Assembly (NCBI GenBank): GCA_012719345.1
Contig: JAAYAN010000232.1
Span: forward strand, 31,220 to 95,219
Reading direction: 5' to 3'
Length of the DNA stretch: 64,000 bases
Origin: Ignavibacteria bacterium
GTDB taxonomy: Bacteria; Bacteroidota; Ignavibacteria; Ignavibacteriales; Melioribacteraceae
How positions within the stretch are numbered: the first letter of the stretch is position 1; each line of letters begins with the position of its first letter. The notes beneath the pieces are model-generated. The model was not told the DNA's origin, searched no databases, and was given only the letters and a program-made list of their open reading frames with translations. Positions 53,849 through 61,660 of this stretch are shown here, piece by piece. The position numbers were made by a program, and so were the translations under genes.

Positions 53849-54451
53849 TTATTTGAATTCAGTGTTTACAATTGTAAGCCGCTCAGGGTAAGTCATTTCT
53901 CCCAAAGGCGTATCAATTACCGGCTGAGCAGTCAGTTTTACTTTTGTAAGATCTTTTTTAACACCCCCTACACTCAGAACAAGTTTTGCAATGTTCTGCA
54001 GCGATCCATCCTGAAAAACTTTAAGCAGATCAAATTGGATATCCAATGGAATTGTTACAACCGAATTGTTTCCCTGAACCTGAACCGGCTGTCCGATATT
54101 TCCCGATATTGTTTCCTTATCATCTAAATATAAAGTCCAAGGAAGCGATTTTAAAGTGATAACCGGAGCCTGTGTATATTCTGTGTTTCCATTGGGATTT
54201 TGAGCTTCGAGATTTAAAGTAAACACAGCAGGAAGTTTCTTCTCGGTAAATAACGAAGTTAGTTTCATCAGCTCGGTAACATTAAAATCGGAGTAGCTTG
54301 CTTTATTATTAATATCAATTCCAGCAAGCCGGAAATTTCCAACAGAACCTAATTTAAATTTTAACTTCGATAAATTTGCAATCTGCTTTATTACCGAACA
54401 TCCATTAAAAGAAATTACAACAAGAATCAGTAAAATCAGTCTCTTTTTCAT
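53849..54451 (-). CDS. LEA14-like lipoprotein
   Basis: 200 residues. The N-terminus 'MKKRLILLILVVISFNGCSV' has a lipobox (FNGC) so it is a predicted lipoprotein. The body resembles the LEA type 2 (WHy) fold ('VFTLNLEAQNPNGNTEYTQ'), a single Ig-like module found in periplasmic lipoproteins. It overlaps the Gfo/Idh/MocA stop by 4 nt and precedes the LptD-like gene, so it could serve in LPS or outer-membrane assembly; whether it replaces LptE is speculation. Confidence 0.75.
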   Translation of the reverse strand: MKKRLILLILVVISFNGCSVIKQIANLSKLKFKLGSVGNFRLAGIDINNKASYSDFNVTELMKLTSLFTEKKLPAVFTLNLEAQNPNGNTEYTQAPVITLKSLPWTLYLDDKETISGNIGQPVQVQGNNSVVTIPLDIQFDLLKVFQDGSLQNIAKLVLSVGGVKKDLTKVKLTAQPVIDTPLGEMTYPERLTIVNTEFK

Positions 54452-55437
54452 TTTATACCTGCCTTTTCAATTTCATTTATAATTTGCGCGGCTACTTTTA
54501 AAGCTTTTAATCCGTCCTCGCCGCTAACAACAGGACGTTTATTTTCTAAAACCGAAACAGCAAAAAGATTTAGCTCGTGCTGAAGCGCATTAATTTCCAA
54601 TGCCTGCGGCTGCTCGTAAACTACCATCTTTTTTTTGTCGCCAATGCCCATTTCGCCAAAAGAAATAAAATGCTCGCTGCCCATTTCCGAAGGAGGCACA
54701 AGTCTGTAAATTTCCGATACACCATCCGAAAAATCTAACGAGAAATAAGCATCGCGCTGAAACATTCTCATTTTCCGCATCTTTTTCTGCGAAATACGGC
54801 TTGCCGTTACATTTGCAACAGCGCCGTTTTCAAATTCGATGCGGGCGTTTGCAATATCAATATTATCGGAAACAACACACACACCATTTGCTTTAATATC
54901 TTTAACTTCGCTTTTAACAAGACTTAAAATAATATCGATATCGTGAATCATTAAATCGAGAACAACCGCAACATCAGTCCCGCGCGGATTAAACTGAGCA
55001 AGCCTGTCGGTTTGAATAAACATAGGATTGAGATTGTATTTTTCCAGTGAAAGCAAAGCCGGGTTGAACCTCTCGATATGCCCGACCTGAAGTTTAAGAT
55101 TTCTTTCATCCGCTAGCTTTACAAGCTCTTCCGCTTCATAAATCTGCGATGTTATAGGTTTTTCCACAAAAACGTGTTTACCAGCCTCCAAAGCTCTTTT
55201 TGCAATTTCGTAATGCGAACTTGTGCTTGTTACAACCGATACCGCATCGCATTCATCAAAAATATTATTTAATTCTTTGAATGGTTTTATCTGATATTCG
55301 CCGGCAATTTTTTCTGCTCTTGCCAAGTCAAGATCGTAAACCCCGATAAGTTCGCAGTTTTCTAAAGTTTTTAATAGTTTTACGTGCAAAGAGCCAAGAT
55401 GTCCCGTCCCGATTACACCGATTTTTAATTTTTTCAT
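54448..55437 (-). CDS. Gfo/Idh/MocA family oxidoreductase
   Basis: 329 residues. NAD(P)-binding Rossmann domain 'KIGVIGTGHLGSLHVKLL', the family 'VFVEKPITSQIYEAEELV' (EKP motif with catalytic lysine, about residue 96) and 'LQVGHIERFNPALLSL' (substrate-domain entry, GHxxRFNP). Its substrate is a sugar or nucleotide-sugar in most relatives. Located between the T9SS plug gene and LPS-assembly genes, a role in making amino- or 3-keto sugars for lipid A or a polysaccharide is possible, for example as a GnnA-like enzyme, but unproven. Overlaps both neighbours as ATGA. Confidence 0.86.
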   Translation of the reverse strand: MKKLKIGVIGTGHLGSLHVKLLKTLENCELIGVYDLDLARAEKIAGEYQIKPFKELNNIFDECDAVSVVTSTSSHYEIAKRALEAGKHVFVEKPITSQIYEAEELVKLADERNLKLQVGHIERFNPALLSLEKYNLNPMFIQTDRLAQFNPRGTDVAVVLDLMIHDIDIILSLVKSEVKDIKANGVCVVSDNIDIANARIEFENGAVANVTASRISQKKMRKMRMFQRDAYFSLDFSDGVSEIYRLVPPSEMGSEHFISFGEMGIGDKKKMVVYEQPQALEINALQHELNLFAVSVLENKRPVVSGEDGLKALKVAAQIINEIEKAGIK

Positions 55438-56627
55438 AATCCGCCAGATTTTACAATTTTATGTGAAATTATTTGTTCGTATTCACCGTTTTCGTTTGAT
55501 TTATAATATACAAGCACAGTATAAGTGTTTGAAGTTTCAAAAAAATTTCCTTCGTAAAAATTCCAGTCGATATTTTCTACATAACCGTTATTTAATTGCC
55601 CTGTTACGTACTGATAATCGTACTGCCCTCTTTTAATTTCGGCAGTAAGGCTGTAAAGTCCGTCGGTTTCCGTCATTTTGTATTCCGGATAAACAATCCA
55701 ATCGCTGAATGCGCCCACAACAAAAATATTGCTGCCCGAAGGTTTTTCGTGAGGACGGAATTGGAAAGTTATATTCAGATAATTTGCATTTTCATCTTTG
55801 TAGTTCATAATATGCTTTCCGCCGTCAAAATCCTTATTCCCTTTATCAAAAAAACGCGATGTTTCTATTCCTTCGAACTGAGCTTTAGAATCGGGAAAAA
55901 CATATTTGCTTTTATTTCTTAAATCCAATTTCCGGTATTCGTTGCCGGGATAAATATCGCGCGCAACAAACATCATCTTCCTGCTTGCATCCCATTCAAA
56001 ATATCTTTCGCGGTCGTTTTGTCCTCGTTCTATTATTATTGGATAAAACAGTTTTTGATTTTCAATTATTTCGATATGGCTTAACCTGAAAGGATCCATT
56101 TTTTCTGCAATCATAATACTTGCCGAAAGCCTGATGGTTTTATTCAGGTTGTTATGATAAGAAAAGCTGCCGGACTGGTCTTTTGTAATTTTCACATTAG
56201 TGTTTATACTGTCGTAAGCTACAATAAAATAACCCTCAGCATAAACATCGTTTTCAAACATATCTGTTATCTGCATAATCCATTTTCCCGAAAACGGAAA
56301 CGTAACTCTCTGCGAAGGATATTTCCTTTTGAAATGGAAGTCGGCACCCTGAACAGTATTCGGAAGCCTTTCGTATTCTAATGCTTCATCAAAATTGTGT
56401 CCCCTGTTTTCAAGTTCGTACCGCTCGTAAGGATTCCACTGCGAATCGCAAAAAAGGAATTTAAGTTTTAATTCCGGAGTAAATTCGTTTTTTACATCAA
56501 ATTCTATTGTAAAATCCTGCCCTACGGGAAGATCGGAAGGAGAACCCGAATATATATTCAGACTTTTAATTACAGGCTGCGCCGAAATGAACAAAATCTG
56601 CAAAAAGAAAAAAATTATTGATTTCAA
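55434..56627 (-). CDS. T9SS plug protein (DUF5103/T9SS_plug family)
   Basis: I place the start at TTG 56627 because it yields a signal peptide ('KSIIFFFLQILFISAQPV'); an open frame reaches 56741 but its 5' end runs into the terminator of the next gene. About 397 residues. The sequence fits the DUF5103 family, whose Flavobacterium johnsoniae member is the Plug seen bound in the SprA translocon: 'IKSLNIYSGSPSDLPV' at the start, 'FPFSGKWIMQITDMFENDVY', and a CBM48-like C-terminal domain with 'SNIFVVGAFSDWIVYPEYKM' and 'AEIKRGQYDYQYV'. It closes the idle SprA channel from the periplasmic side. First gene of a five-gene envelope operon. Confidence 0.8.
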   Translation of the reverse strand: MKSIIFFFLQILFISAQPVIKSLNIYSGSPSDLPVGQDFTIEFDVKNEFTPELKLKFLFCDSQWNPYERYELENRGHNFDEALEYERLPNTVQGADFHFKRKYPSQRVTFPFSGKWIMQITDMFENDVYAEGYFIVAYDSINTNVKITKDQSGSFSYHNNLNKTIRLSASIMIAEKMDPFRLSHIEIIENQKLFYPIIIERGQNDRERYFEWDASRKMMFVARDIYPGNEYRKLDLRNKSKYVFPDSKAQFEGIETSRFFDKGNKDFDGGKHIMNYKDENANYLNITFQFRPHEKPSGSNIFVVGAFSDWIVYPEYKMTETDGLYSLTAEIKRGQYDYQYVTGQLNNGYVENIDWNFYEGNFFETSNTYTVLVYYKSNENGEYEQIISHKIVKSGGL

Positions 56628-56747
56628 TTGGAAACCGGTTTTGTGATTATCATATTCCGAAAGATTAAGTGAGGTAAAATAGAGAAAAACCAAAGGATTT
56701 TCAATTGCAAAGAATTTAATGAGAATTTTTTGATTAAGCAAAAAGAA

Positions 56748-56766
56748 CCCGGACTGAAAGTCCGGG
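56748..56766 (-). terminator. Intrinsic terminator of the DUF4097 gene
   Basis: Eight-base GC-rich stem (56748-56755 / 56759-56766, three-base loop), followed on the minus strand by a CTTTTT run (56745-56741 region), just after the stop of the DUF4097 gene. Confidence 0.8.
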
Positions 56767-56777
56767 CTCTAATTTAT

Positions 56778-57674
56778 TTATTGAATGGTTATATCGCCGC
56801 CTGAAGTTTTCAGCCGGATATTTTCGCCTCCGTTATTTAACGAACCTTTTATTGAAGAAGAAGTTATTTTATCGGCGCGGAATTTCGAATTATTATTTTC
56901 TACATCACCGCCGGATGTTGAAGCATCGATGTAAGCGTTTATATCATCATCGAAATCTGCAAAAATATCGCCGCCTGTAGTAGAAAGATGAATACCTTTA
57001 TTTTCGCCTTTATAAACTAAACGAATATCGCCGCCCGAAGTTTCGGCTTTTATTTTGCTGTCGGCTCCTGTTATTAAAATATCCCCGCCCGATGTAGAAG
57101 CGTTAACATCGCCGTTTTTCCCGTTAAAAATTATATCGCCGCCCGAAGTTGAAATAATTGCAGTTCCGTAAAAATCGGTAACCGAAACATCGCCGCCGCT
57201 CGTCTTGAAAGTACCGTTCCCTTTTCCGCCGTACACAACAACATCTCCGCCTGATGTATAAACTTCAGTATTGCCTTCAATTTTCTTCACCTCTACATCA
57301 CCGCCGCTGGTTTTAAGCTTCATATTATATTTTGCGGGTGTTTTAATTATCACGCGGAAATTTAATGAATTGAAAAGGTTCCAAAAACCGCCGCCTGTTC
57401 TGCTGCTTTCTACTTTTATGCCTTCACTTGTTTTTTCAATTTCGAATGATATTTTTTTTGCCGCGGTTTCGCTGCCCTTAATAATAACTTCAACTTCATC
57501 TTTATCCCACGAGGTAACGTTTATATCGCCTCCGGAAATATTCACGCTGAGCATTTCGCCGCTTTTTGCCGGAAATTTTGTCTCTTTAATTTTAACAGGC
57601 TCTCCGGCAGAAATAAACCCTGCAAACATTGCAAACATCAATGCAGTAAATAAACCGGTATAATTATTTCTCAT
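56778..57674 (-). CDS. DUF4097 beta-solenoid repeat protein
   Basis: About 298 residues from ATG 57674 (GGAGG upstream). Signal peptide at the start ('GLFTALMFAMFAGFISAG'). The mature protein contains ten copies of an '(S/T)GGD(I/V)' motif spaced roughly 15-25 residues, from 'ISGGDINVT' to the final 'TSGGDITIQ', as expected of a right-handed beta-solenoid of the DUF4097 (DUF4098-like, 'adhesin-type') group. Function unknown; secreted and possibly a periplasmic or surface scaffold. Monocistronic with its own terminator. Diverges from crcB. Confidence 0.85.
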   Translation of the reverse strand: MRNNYTGLFTALMFAMFAGFISAGEPVKIKETKFPAKSGEMLSVNISGGDINVTSWDKDEVEVIIKGSETAAKKISFEIEKTSEGIKVESSRTGGGFWNLFNSLNFRVIIKTPAKYNMKLKTSGGDVEVKKIEGNTEVYTSGGDVVVYGGKGNGTFKTSGGDVSVTDFYGTAIISTSGGDIIFNGKNGDVNASTSGGDILITGADSKIKAETSGGDIRLVYKGENKGIHLSTTGGDIFADFDDDINAYIDASTSGGDVENNNSKFRADKITSSSIKGSLNNGGENIRLKTSGGDITIQ

Positions 57675-57785
57675 ATTAACCTCCAAATAACTGATTTTAC
57701 AAAATTTTTCTTAATACAAGTTATAAGACTTTCGATAACTGGAAAAGTTTTATTATTGTTGTAGAATAAAAATAAGTGTTTTTCT

Positions 57786-58163
57786 ATGATACAAAAATTA
57801 TTGATTGTAGCAGCAGGTTCCGGAGCCGGCGGAGCTTTAAGATTTTACATTTCGCAGATGATATACAAATATCTTCCGGCTGTTTTCCCTTTCGGAACCT
57901 TGGCGGTAAATATATTGGGGAGTATAATACTGGGTGTTCTTATTTTCGGGTTCGATTCTAAAAATCTGGTTAGCCCCGAAATGAAACTTCTGCTTGGTGT
58001 GGGATTTTGCGGCGGATTTACAACCTTTTCAACTTTTTCATTCGAAACATTCAGTCTTATTAAAGATTCCGAATTTATGCTTGCCGGGGCAAATGTTGCG
58101 GCTAATTTAATTTTTACTATTGCCGGCGTGTTTTTAGGTTATCTATTAACAAAACAGGTGTAA
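57786..58163 (+). CDS. crcB: Fluoride exporter CrcB/Fluc
   Basis: 125 residues, four membrane helices. The fluoride channel motif 'GGALRFY' near the start, 'FPFGTLAVNILGSIILG' with the conserved Asn, and 'GVGFCGGFTTFSTFSFETF' with the Phe box and sodium-site threonine/serine residues. A single gene implies a homodimeric antiparallel channel. Two nt before the DUF190 gene, with PAP2 third. No fluoride riboswitch was recognised in the short upstream region. Confidence 0.95.
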   Translation: MIQKLLIVAAGSGAGGALRFYISQMIYKYLPAVFPFGTLAVNILGSIILGVLIFGFDSKNLVSPEMKLLLGVGFCGGFTTFSTFSFETFSLIKDSEFMLAGANVAANLIFTIAGVFLGYLLTKQV

Positions 58164-58164
58164 T

Positions 58165-58503
58165 ATGATTATTCAGGGCGAAGCAAAATTATTAAGGATT
58201 TTCGTCGGAGAAACAGACAAAATAGGAAGCATTCCCGTTTACGAAAAAATTGTTTTTCTCGCTAAAGAAAAGAATCTTGCCGGAGCAACTGTTTATAAAG
58301 GAGTTATGGGGTTCGGCAGAAACAGCCGCATTCACTCCGCAAAGCTGCTTACAATTTCGGAAGACCTGCCGCTTGTTGTTGAAATTGTTGATACCGAAGA
58401 AAAAATTACATCCTTTATTCCTCTTGTAAACGAAGTTTTCGATAAATCGGACAGCAACGGACTTTTTACAGTTGAAAAAGCTGAAATAATAAGATACTGC
58501 TGA
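58165..58503 (+). CDS. DUF190 protein
   Basis: 112 residues, PII-like ferredoxin fold. 'AKLLRIFVGETDKIGSIPVY', 'LAGATVYKGVMGFGRNSRIH' and 'LPLVVEIVDTEEKI' are DUF190 landmarks. The family is very often next to crcB, so it may sense or modulate fluoride export, but no activity has been fixed. It starts 2 nt after crcB. Confidence 0.9.
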   Translation: MIIQGEAKLLRIFVGETDKIGSIPVYEKIVFLAKEKNLAGATVYKGVMGFGRNSRIHSAKLLTISEDLPLVVEIVDTEEKITSFIPLVNEVFDKSDSNGLFTVEKAEIIRYC

Positions 58504-58506
58504 TAA

Positions 58507-59295
58507 ATGAAAAAGAAATTCCTGCACGTTTTATTTTTGATACTTTTATTTTTCCTGGTTTCGGATATTTATGCCCAGTACCATTATTCCTTAAAAAGAT
58601 TTTTCGAAGACGGGATTTCGCTTGCCGAAGCACCCGGTAAATGGGATAATAACGATTTTATAAATCTTGCACTTATTTCCGGAAGCACTTATGCTTTGAT
58701 GTATGCCGATGAGCCTGTGCGCGGTTTTATTCTTTCCGATTGCAAAAGCTGCATCGAATCGCCCGTTGCTGCAACATTAAAATACTGGGGCGAGCCTTCT
58801 TTTAATGCAGCATTAAGCGCCTTTTTTTTGATACAGGGAACGCTTGCAGAAAATAGCGAAAACAAAGAACTCGGCTTTTTAATTGCCCAATCGTACCTTT
58901 ATACAGGAGCTGTTACAGGAGTTTTAAAATTGTCATTCGGCAGAGAAAGACCTAAAACCGGAGGCGATGCTTTCACTTACCATCCTTTTTCATTTAGAAA
59001 CAACGATTATATGTCTTTCCCATCGGGACACACCTCAACATCATTCGCGCTTTCCACGGTTCTTGCTTCGCGCATCGACAGTAAATTCTTAAAAGTAATA
59101 GTTTATATACCTGCGCTGGCAGCGGGAATGTCGCGTATCTGCCAGAACCAGCATTGGCTGAGTGATGTTTTTTTTGGGGCATTTCTCGGTTATTTTATCG
59201 GCAGACATCTTGTTGAAAGAAGCTCCGGCTGGAAAAGCAAACCGGCTGAATCAGTTCTCCCGCGGAATGTAGTCAATGTAAAAATACAATTTTGA
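58507..59295 (+). CDS. PAP2-superfamily phosphatase, membrane-associated
   Basis: 262 residues. N-terminal signal or anchor ('LHVLFLILLFFLVSDIYAQY') and several hydrophobic helices. Catalytic motifs of the PAP2/acid-phosphatase family: 'KLSFGRERP', 'SFPSGHTSTSF' with the first histidine and 'SRICQNQHWLSDVFFG' with the second histidine and aspartate. Likely acts on undecaprenyl-pyrophosphate or another lipid phosphate at the membrane. Third gene of the crcB operon; 3 nt from DUF190. Confidence 0.9.
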   Translation: MKKKFLHVLFLILLFFLVSDIYAQYHYSLKRFFEDGISLAEAPGKWDNNDFINLALISGSTYALMYADEPVRGFILSDCKSCIESPVAATLKYWGEPSFNAALSAFFLIQGTLAENSENKELGFLIAQSYLYTGAVTGVLKLSFGRERPKTGGDAFTYHPFSFRNNDYMSFPSGHTSTSFALSTVLASRIDSKFLKVIVYIPALAAGMSRICQNQHWLSDVFFGAFLGYFIGRHLVERSSGWKSKPAESVLPRNVVNVKIQF

Positions 59296-59364
59296 ATTTT
59301 GAATGACAGATAAAATTATTTAGGGTTTTTCTTACTCTCAGTTCCTAATCTTAATCTGTTTTTT

Positions 59365-59391
59365 GCATAGCGCAGAGGGCAGAGCGCATAG
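59365..59391 (+). repeat. Dispersed 'gcatagcgcagag' repeat, copy 1
   Basis: 'gcatagcgcagagggcagag' and a second 'gcgcatag' end; preceded by 'cttaatctgtttttt', just as in copy 3. It lies in the ~240-nt gap 59296-59536, which also has the near-identical 'cttactcctaatct' twice (about 59503-59516 and 59522-59535). No gene is seen in this gap. Confidence 0.65.
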
Positions 59392-59536
59392 TTATCCGAA
59401 TATTGGAAACCGGAGACCGGAAAAAACAAAGAGCATAGCGAAGAAGTGAGCATTAAGTGTTGGTTTTTATCTTTCCCTTACTCCCTCCTCCGGCGGGTAA
59501 ACTTACTCCTAATCTTGAACCTTACTCCTAATCTGA

Positions 59537-60358
59537 TTAAAGATTAAACGAGAAGAAGTTCGAGTACAATCCTATCGATACTTCGTGGAAATCAACTCCG
59601 TTTTCTATAGGCTGAAATGTATATCTGTAACGGGTATAAAGAGTGAAAGTATTATAAAGGCGGAATAATCCGAAAGAGACTTCGGGACTGATGCCGTTGT
59701 AACCTTTAAAATTTGTAATATAATTAACACCGGGCGAAATGTATTCGATTGTTCCCGGCTGGAAAATATGTTTATAACCTGTCCGCATAAAATTTGCCCG
59801 GTTCACATCAAAAATATGGGCGTATTCTAGTCCTAAATACCCTGCAGGGTAATTATAACCTTTTGCAAAGAACGAGATAACCGGAATTTCCTTTGAAAGT
59901 CCGAACTTGCTTTCGCCGTCTATGTTTACGTAAGAAGGAGCAGGCACGCCGAAAATTACTCCTCCTGCACAGCAAGTCCAGGCATACTGCAGCCAGCCGC
60001 CTTTATTTTTAATTTCGCCGGGAAATTCAACTTCGTAAGTCTCGCTTACTGTTTTTCTGCCGTCTTTTGTTTCAATAACAATATTGTATTTTATGTAATT
60101 CGTATCGAACTCGAAAGGTGTTAAGTCCACCCGCGCTTTATGATCTTCAAAATAATCATTGCTTATTTCTATTTCCTCGCCAGATTTAAGCACAACTTTC
60201 GATTTGCAGTTTTCTCCCGTGAAAAATGCAATTACAAATGTATGCGGTATTTCGGGGGTGATAAACGATTCTATCAAGCTGACTTCAACAGGCTCATCCT
60301 GCGCGCTTATGAATGAAAAACAAAAACTTATTATTATCAGTTGGAAAAATCTTTTCAT
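59537..60358 (-). CDS. Unknown secreted protein with barrel-like C-terminus
   Basis: About 273 residues from ATG 60358 ('MKRFFQLIIISFCFSFISAQ' signal peptide); an in-frame ATG five codons earlier is less likely. The N-terminal part is Ig-like ('EIEISNDYFEDHKARVDLTP'); from about residue 120 to the end it has alternating aromatic strands and ends 'LYSNFFSFNL', a possible outer-membrane barrel. No family recognised. Confidence 0.7.
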   Translation of the reverse strand: MKRFFQLIIISFCFSFISAQDEPVEVSLIESFITPEIPHTFVIAFFTGENCKSKVVLKSGEEIEISNDYFEDHKARVDLTPFEFDTNYIKYNIVIETKDGRKTVSETYEVEFPGEIKNKGGWLQYAWTCCAGGVIFGVPAPSYVNIDGESKFGLSKEIPVISFFAKGYNYPAGYLGLEYAHIFDVNRANFMRTGYKHIFQPGTIEYISPGVNYITNFKGYNGISPEVSFGLFRLYNTFTLYTRYRYTFQPIENGVDFHEVSIGLYSNFFSFNL

Positions 60359-60440
60359 ATTAAACCTGTTCAATTATTGCCTGTAAAAATAATATTTTAT
60401 TCTGTAAGAGAAAAGAAACTGAAAGGAAATTGTTACAAAT

Positions 60441-60476
60441 GCATAGCGGAAAGAGCAGAGCGCAGACTGGAGAACG
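60441..60476 (+). repeat. Dispersed repeat, copy 2 (diverged)
   Basis: Starts 'gcatagcggaaagagcagag' and continues 'cgcagactggagaacgg'; the end resembles the 'gggagaacggagacggg' that follows copy 3. Confidence 0.5.
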
Positions 60477-60548
60477 GAAAAGGGTAAAAGGTAAAGGGTA
60501 CAGGGTTCTTAAATTCTTGATCTTGATACTTGCTCTTAATCTGTTTTT

Positions 60549-60568
60549 GCATAGCGCAGAGCGCATAG
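60549..60568 (+). repeat. Dispersed repeat, copy 3
   Basis: 'gcatagcgcagagcgcatag', itself almost a palindrome (gcatagcgc / gcgcatag). Preceded by 'cttaatctgttttt' as in copy 1. Its core 'gcgcagagcgc' also occurs in the beta-helix gene near 6627. Confidence 0.65.
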
Positions 60569-60628
60569 TTGACGGGAGAACGGAGACGGGAAAGCTGTAA
60601 GTACAGTACCCTATATATTGCTTTTCTA

Positions 60629-60693
60629 ATCCCGTAGGGATGATATATTTATAGGTAATTGATTTAGAAATGCAATATGAACTCCGAAGGAGT
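60629..60693. repeat. REP-like pair of short palindromes
   Basis: 'atcccgtagggat' (60629-60641) and 'actccgaaggagt' (60681-60693), each a short stem around a 3-nt loop, 39 nt apart, with 'gatatatttatag' just after the first. This recalls the 'CCCGAAGGG...' palindromic repeats scattered through many Bacteroidota/Ignavibacteria genomes, often mobilised by a separate RAYT-type (TnpA-REP) transposase; none is encoded here. Confidence 0.6.
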
Positions 60694-60749
60694 GAAACAT
60701 TACCTTCCCCTTTGAAATTTGGAAAGCCAACCTCACCCCTTAAACCAAC

Positions 60750-60770
60750 CCTTTCCTTGTTAAGGAAAGG
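60750..60770. repeat. 9-bp perfect hairpin
   Basis: 'cctttcctt' 60750-60758 and 'aaggaaagg' 60762-60770 with a 3-nt loop. Set in 'cctcaccccttaaacc', a context seen in dispersed repeats of related genomes. No T-run follows, so not a plain terminator. Confidence 0.65.
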
Positions 60771-60787
60771 AGTGATAAACGGGGAAG

Positions 60788-60888
60788 TTGTTTGAAGATT
60801 TGTAGGTATGAAAAAAAAATACTTACCATTTAACGTTTTATTTTTTAAGTTAAAGGCGAAATAAATATTTATATTTTAACAATAACTT
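60788..60888 (+). repeat. ~100-bp direct repeat, copy A
   Basis: Begins 'ttgtttgaagatttgtaggt' and ends 'aacaataactt'. It is almost identical (about nine differences in 100 by eye) to 62551-62650. It lies just upstream of the Crp/Fnr gene. Confidence 0.85.
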
Positions 60889-60964
60889 GTCCTGATATAA
60901 ATCGGGATTGCACATAGAAATAGTTATGGTCAATTTTAGACAATAACGATTTAAAAATATTGAA

Positions 60965-61537
60965 ATGATAAATAAACAACTTAAAAACAGTATATTACAA
61001 TTTGCAACTCCAAGCGATGAAACATTTGAAGAATTTAATGATTTGCTTGAGTACAGAGAAATAAATAAAAAAGAATTTATTTTAACGAAAGGTCAGAATT
61101 GTAAACATCATTATTTTATATTGAAAGGATGTTTCCGTTCGTTTTTTATTAATGAAAAGGGTACTGAAAAAATTCTCAATTTTGGTATTGAAAATTGGTG
61201 GATTACAGATTATGACAGTTTAACAAACTTATGCCCAACAAACCTTTATATCCAGGCAATTGAAAACTCTCAGGTTCTCTGCATTACCAAAGAGAACATG
61301 GATAAAGCACTTAATCATTCTTTAGAAATGAACCGCTATTTTAGGATAATAGCAGAAAAGGTACGAATTGCAGATCAAAGAAGAATGTATTATATGTTTA
61401 ACTTATCAGGTAAAGAAATATATACTATGTTTTGCGAAAAATTTCCAGAATTTGTACAACGTATCCCATTATATATGCTTGCATCATATTTTGGATTAAC
61501 CCCGGAATTTTTAAGCAAGATTAGAGGTAATGGATGA
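60965..61537 (+). CDS. Crp/Fnr-family transcriptional regulator
   Basis: 190 residues. The N-terminal cyclic-nucleotide-like beta-roll is seen in 'FILTKGQNCKHHYFILKGCF' and 'GTEKILNFGIENWWITDYDS'; a dimer helix follows, then a short helix-turn-helix at the C-terminus ('LYMLASYFGLTPEFLSKIRG'). Only a few cysteines and no FNR-type 4Fe-4S ligand pattern, so the effector is unknown. Next to EFR1 and between direct repeats, it probably regulates EFR1 or the cassette. An 8-bp dyad lies in the gap after it. Confidence 0.87.
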   Translation: MINKQLKNSILQFATPSDETFEEFNDLLEYREINKKEFILTKGQNCKHHYFILKGCFRSFFINEKGTEKILNFGIENWWITDYDSLTNLCPTNLYIQAIENSQVLCITKENMDKALNHSLEMNRYFRIIAEKVRIADQRRMYYMFNLSGKEIYTMFCEKFPEFVQRIPLYMLASYFGLTPEFLSKIRGNG

Positions 61538-61595
61538 TTTTGTGTATTTCTTAATATAGATTATTTTTCTCTCCATTTAGCAAAACTATATTTGA

Positions 61596-61626
61596 GCATT
61601 GTTTCTAACACAGTATGGAACAATGC
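61596..61626. repeat. 8-bp inverted repeat upstream of EFR1
   Basis: 'gcattgtt' 61596-61603 pairs with 'aacaatgc' 61619-61626, spacer 15 nt, about 35 nt before the EFR1 start. Could be the site for the Crp/Fnr regulator or a small hairpin. Confidence 0.4.
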
Positions 61627-61660
61627 CAATTATCAGTTTTAATTTAAATGGAAAGATATC

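Larger units (their letters stand above)
60374..60964. other. Repeat-rich gene-free interval
   Basis: About 590 bases with no convincing gene. It contains dispersed-repeat copies 2 and 3, a REP-like palindrome pair, a strong hairpin at 60750-60770 and the first copy of the 100-bp direct repeat. The Crp/Fnr promoter should lie at its right end. Confidence 0.7.

Noticed and set aside
56778..57674. Regular repeats in this stretch considered as a CRISPR array.
   Set aside because: They are the codons of SGGD repeats in an open DUF4097 frame; the spacing is uneven and there are no cas genes.
57675..57785. Fluoride riboswitch before crcB.
   Set aside because: Only about 110 AT-rich bases, and none of the conserved GGNGAUGG or CUGAUGA-type segments is seen.
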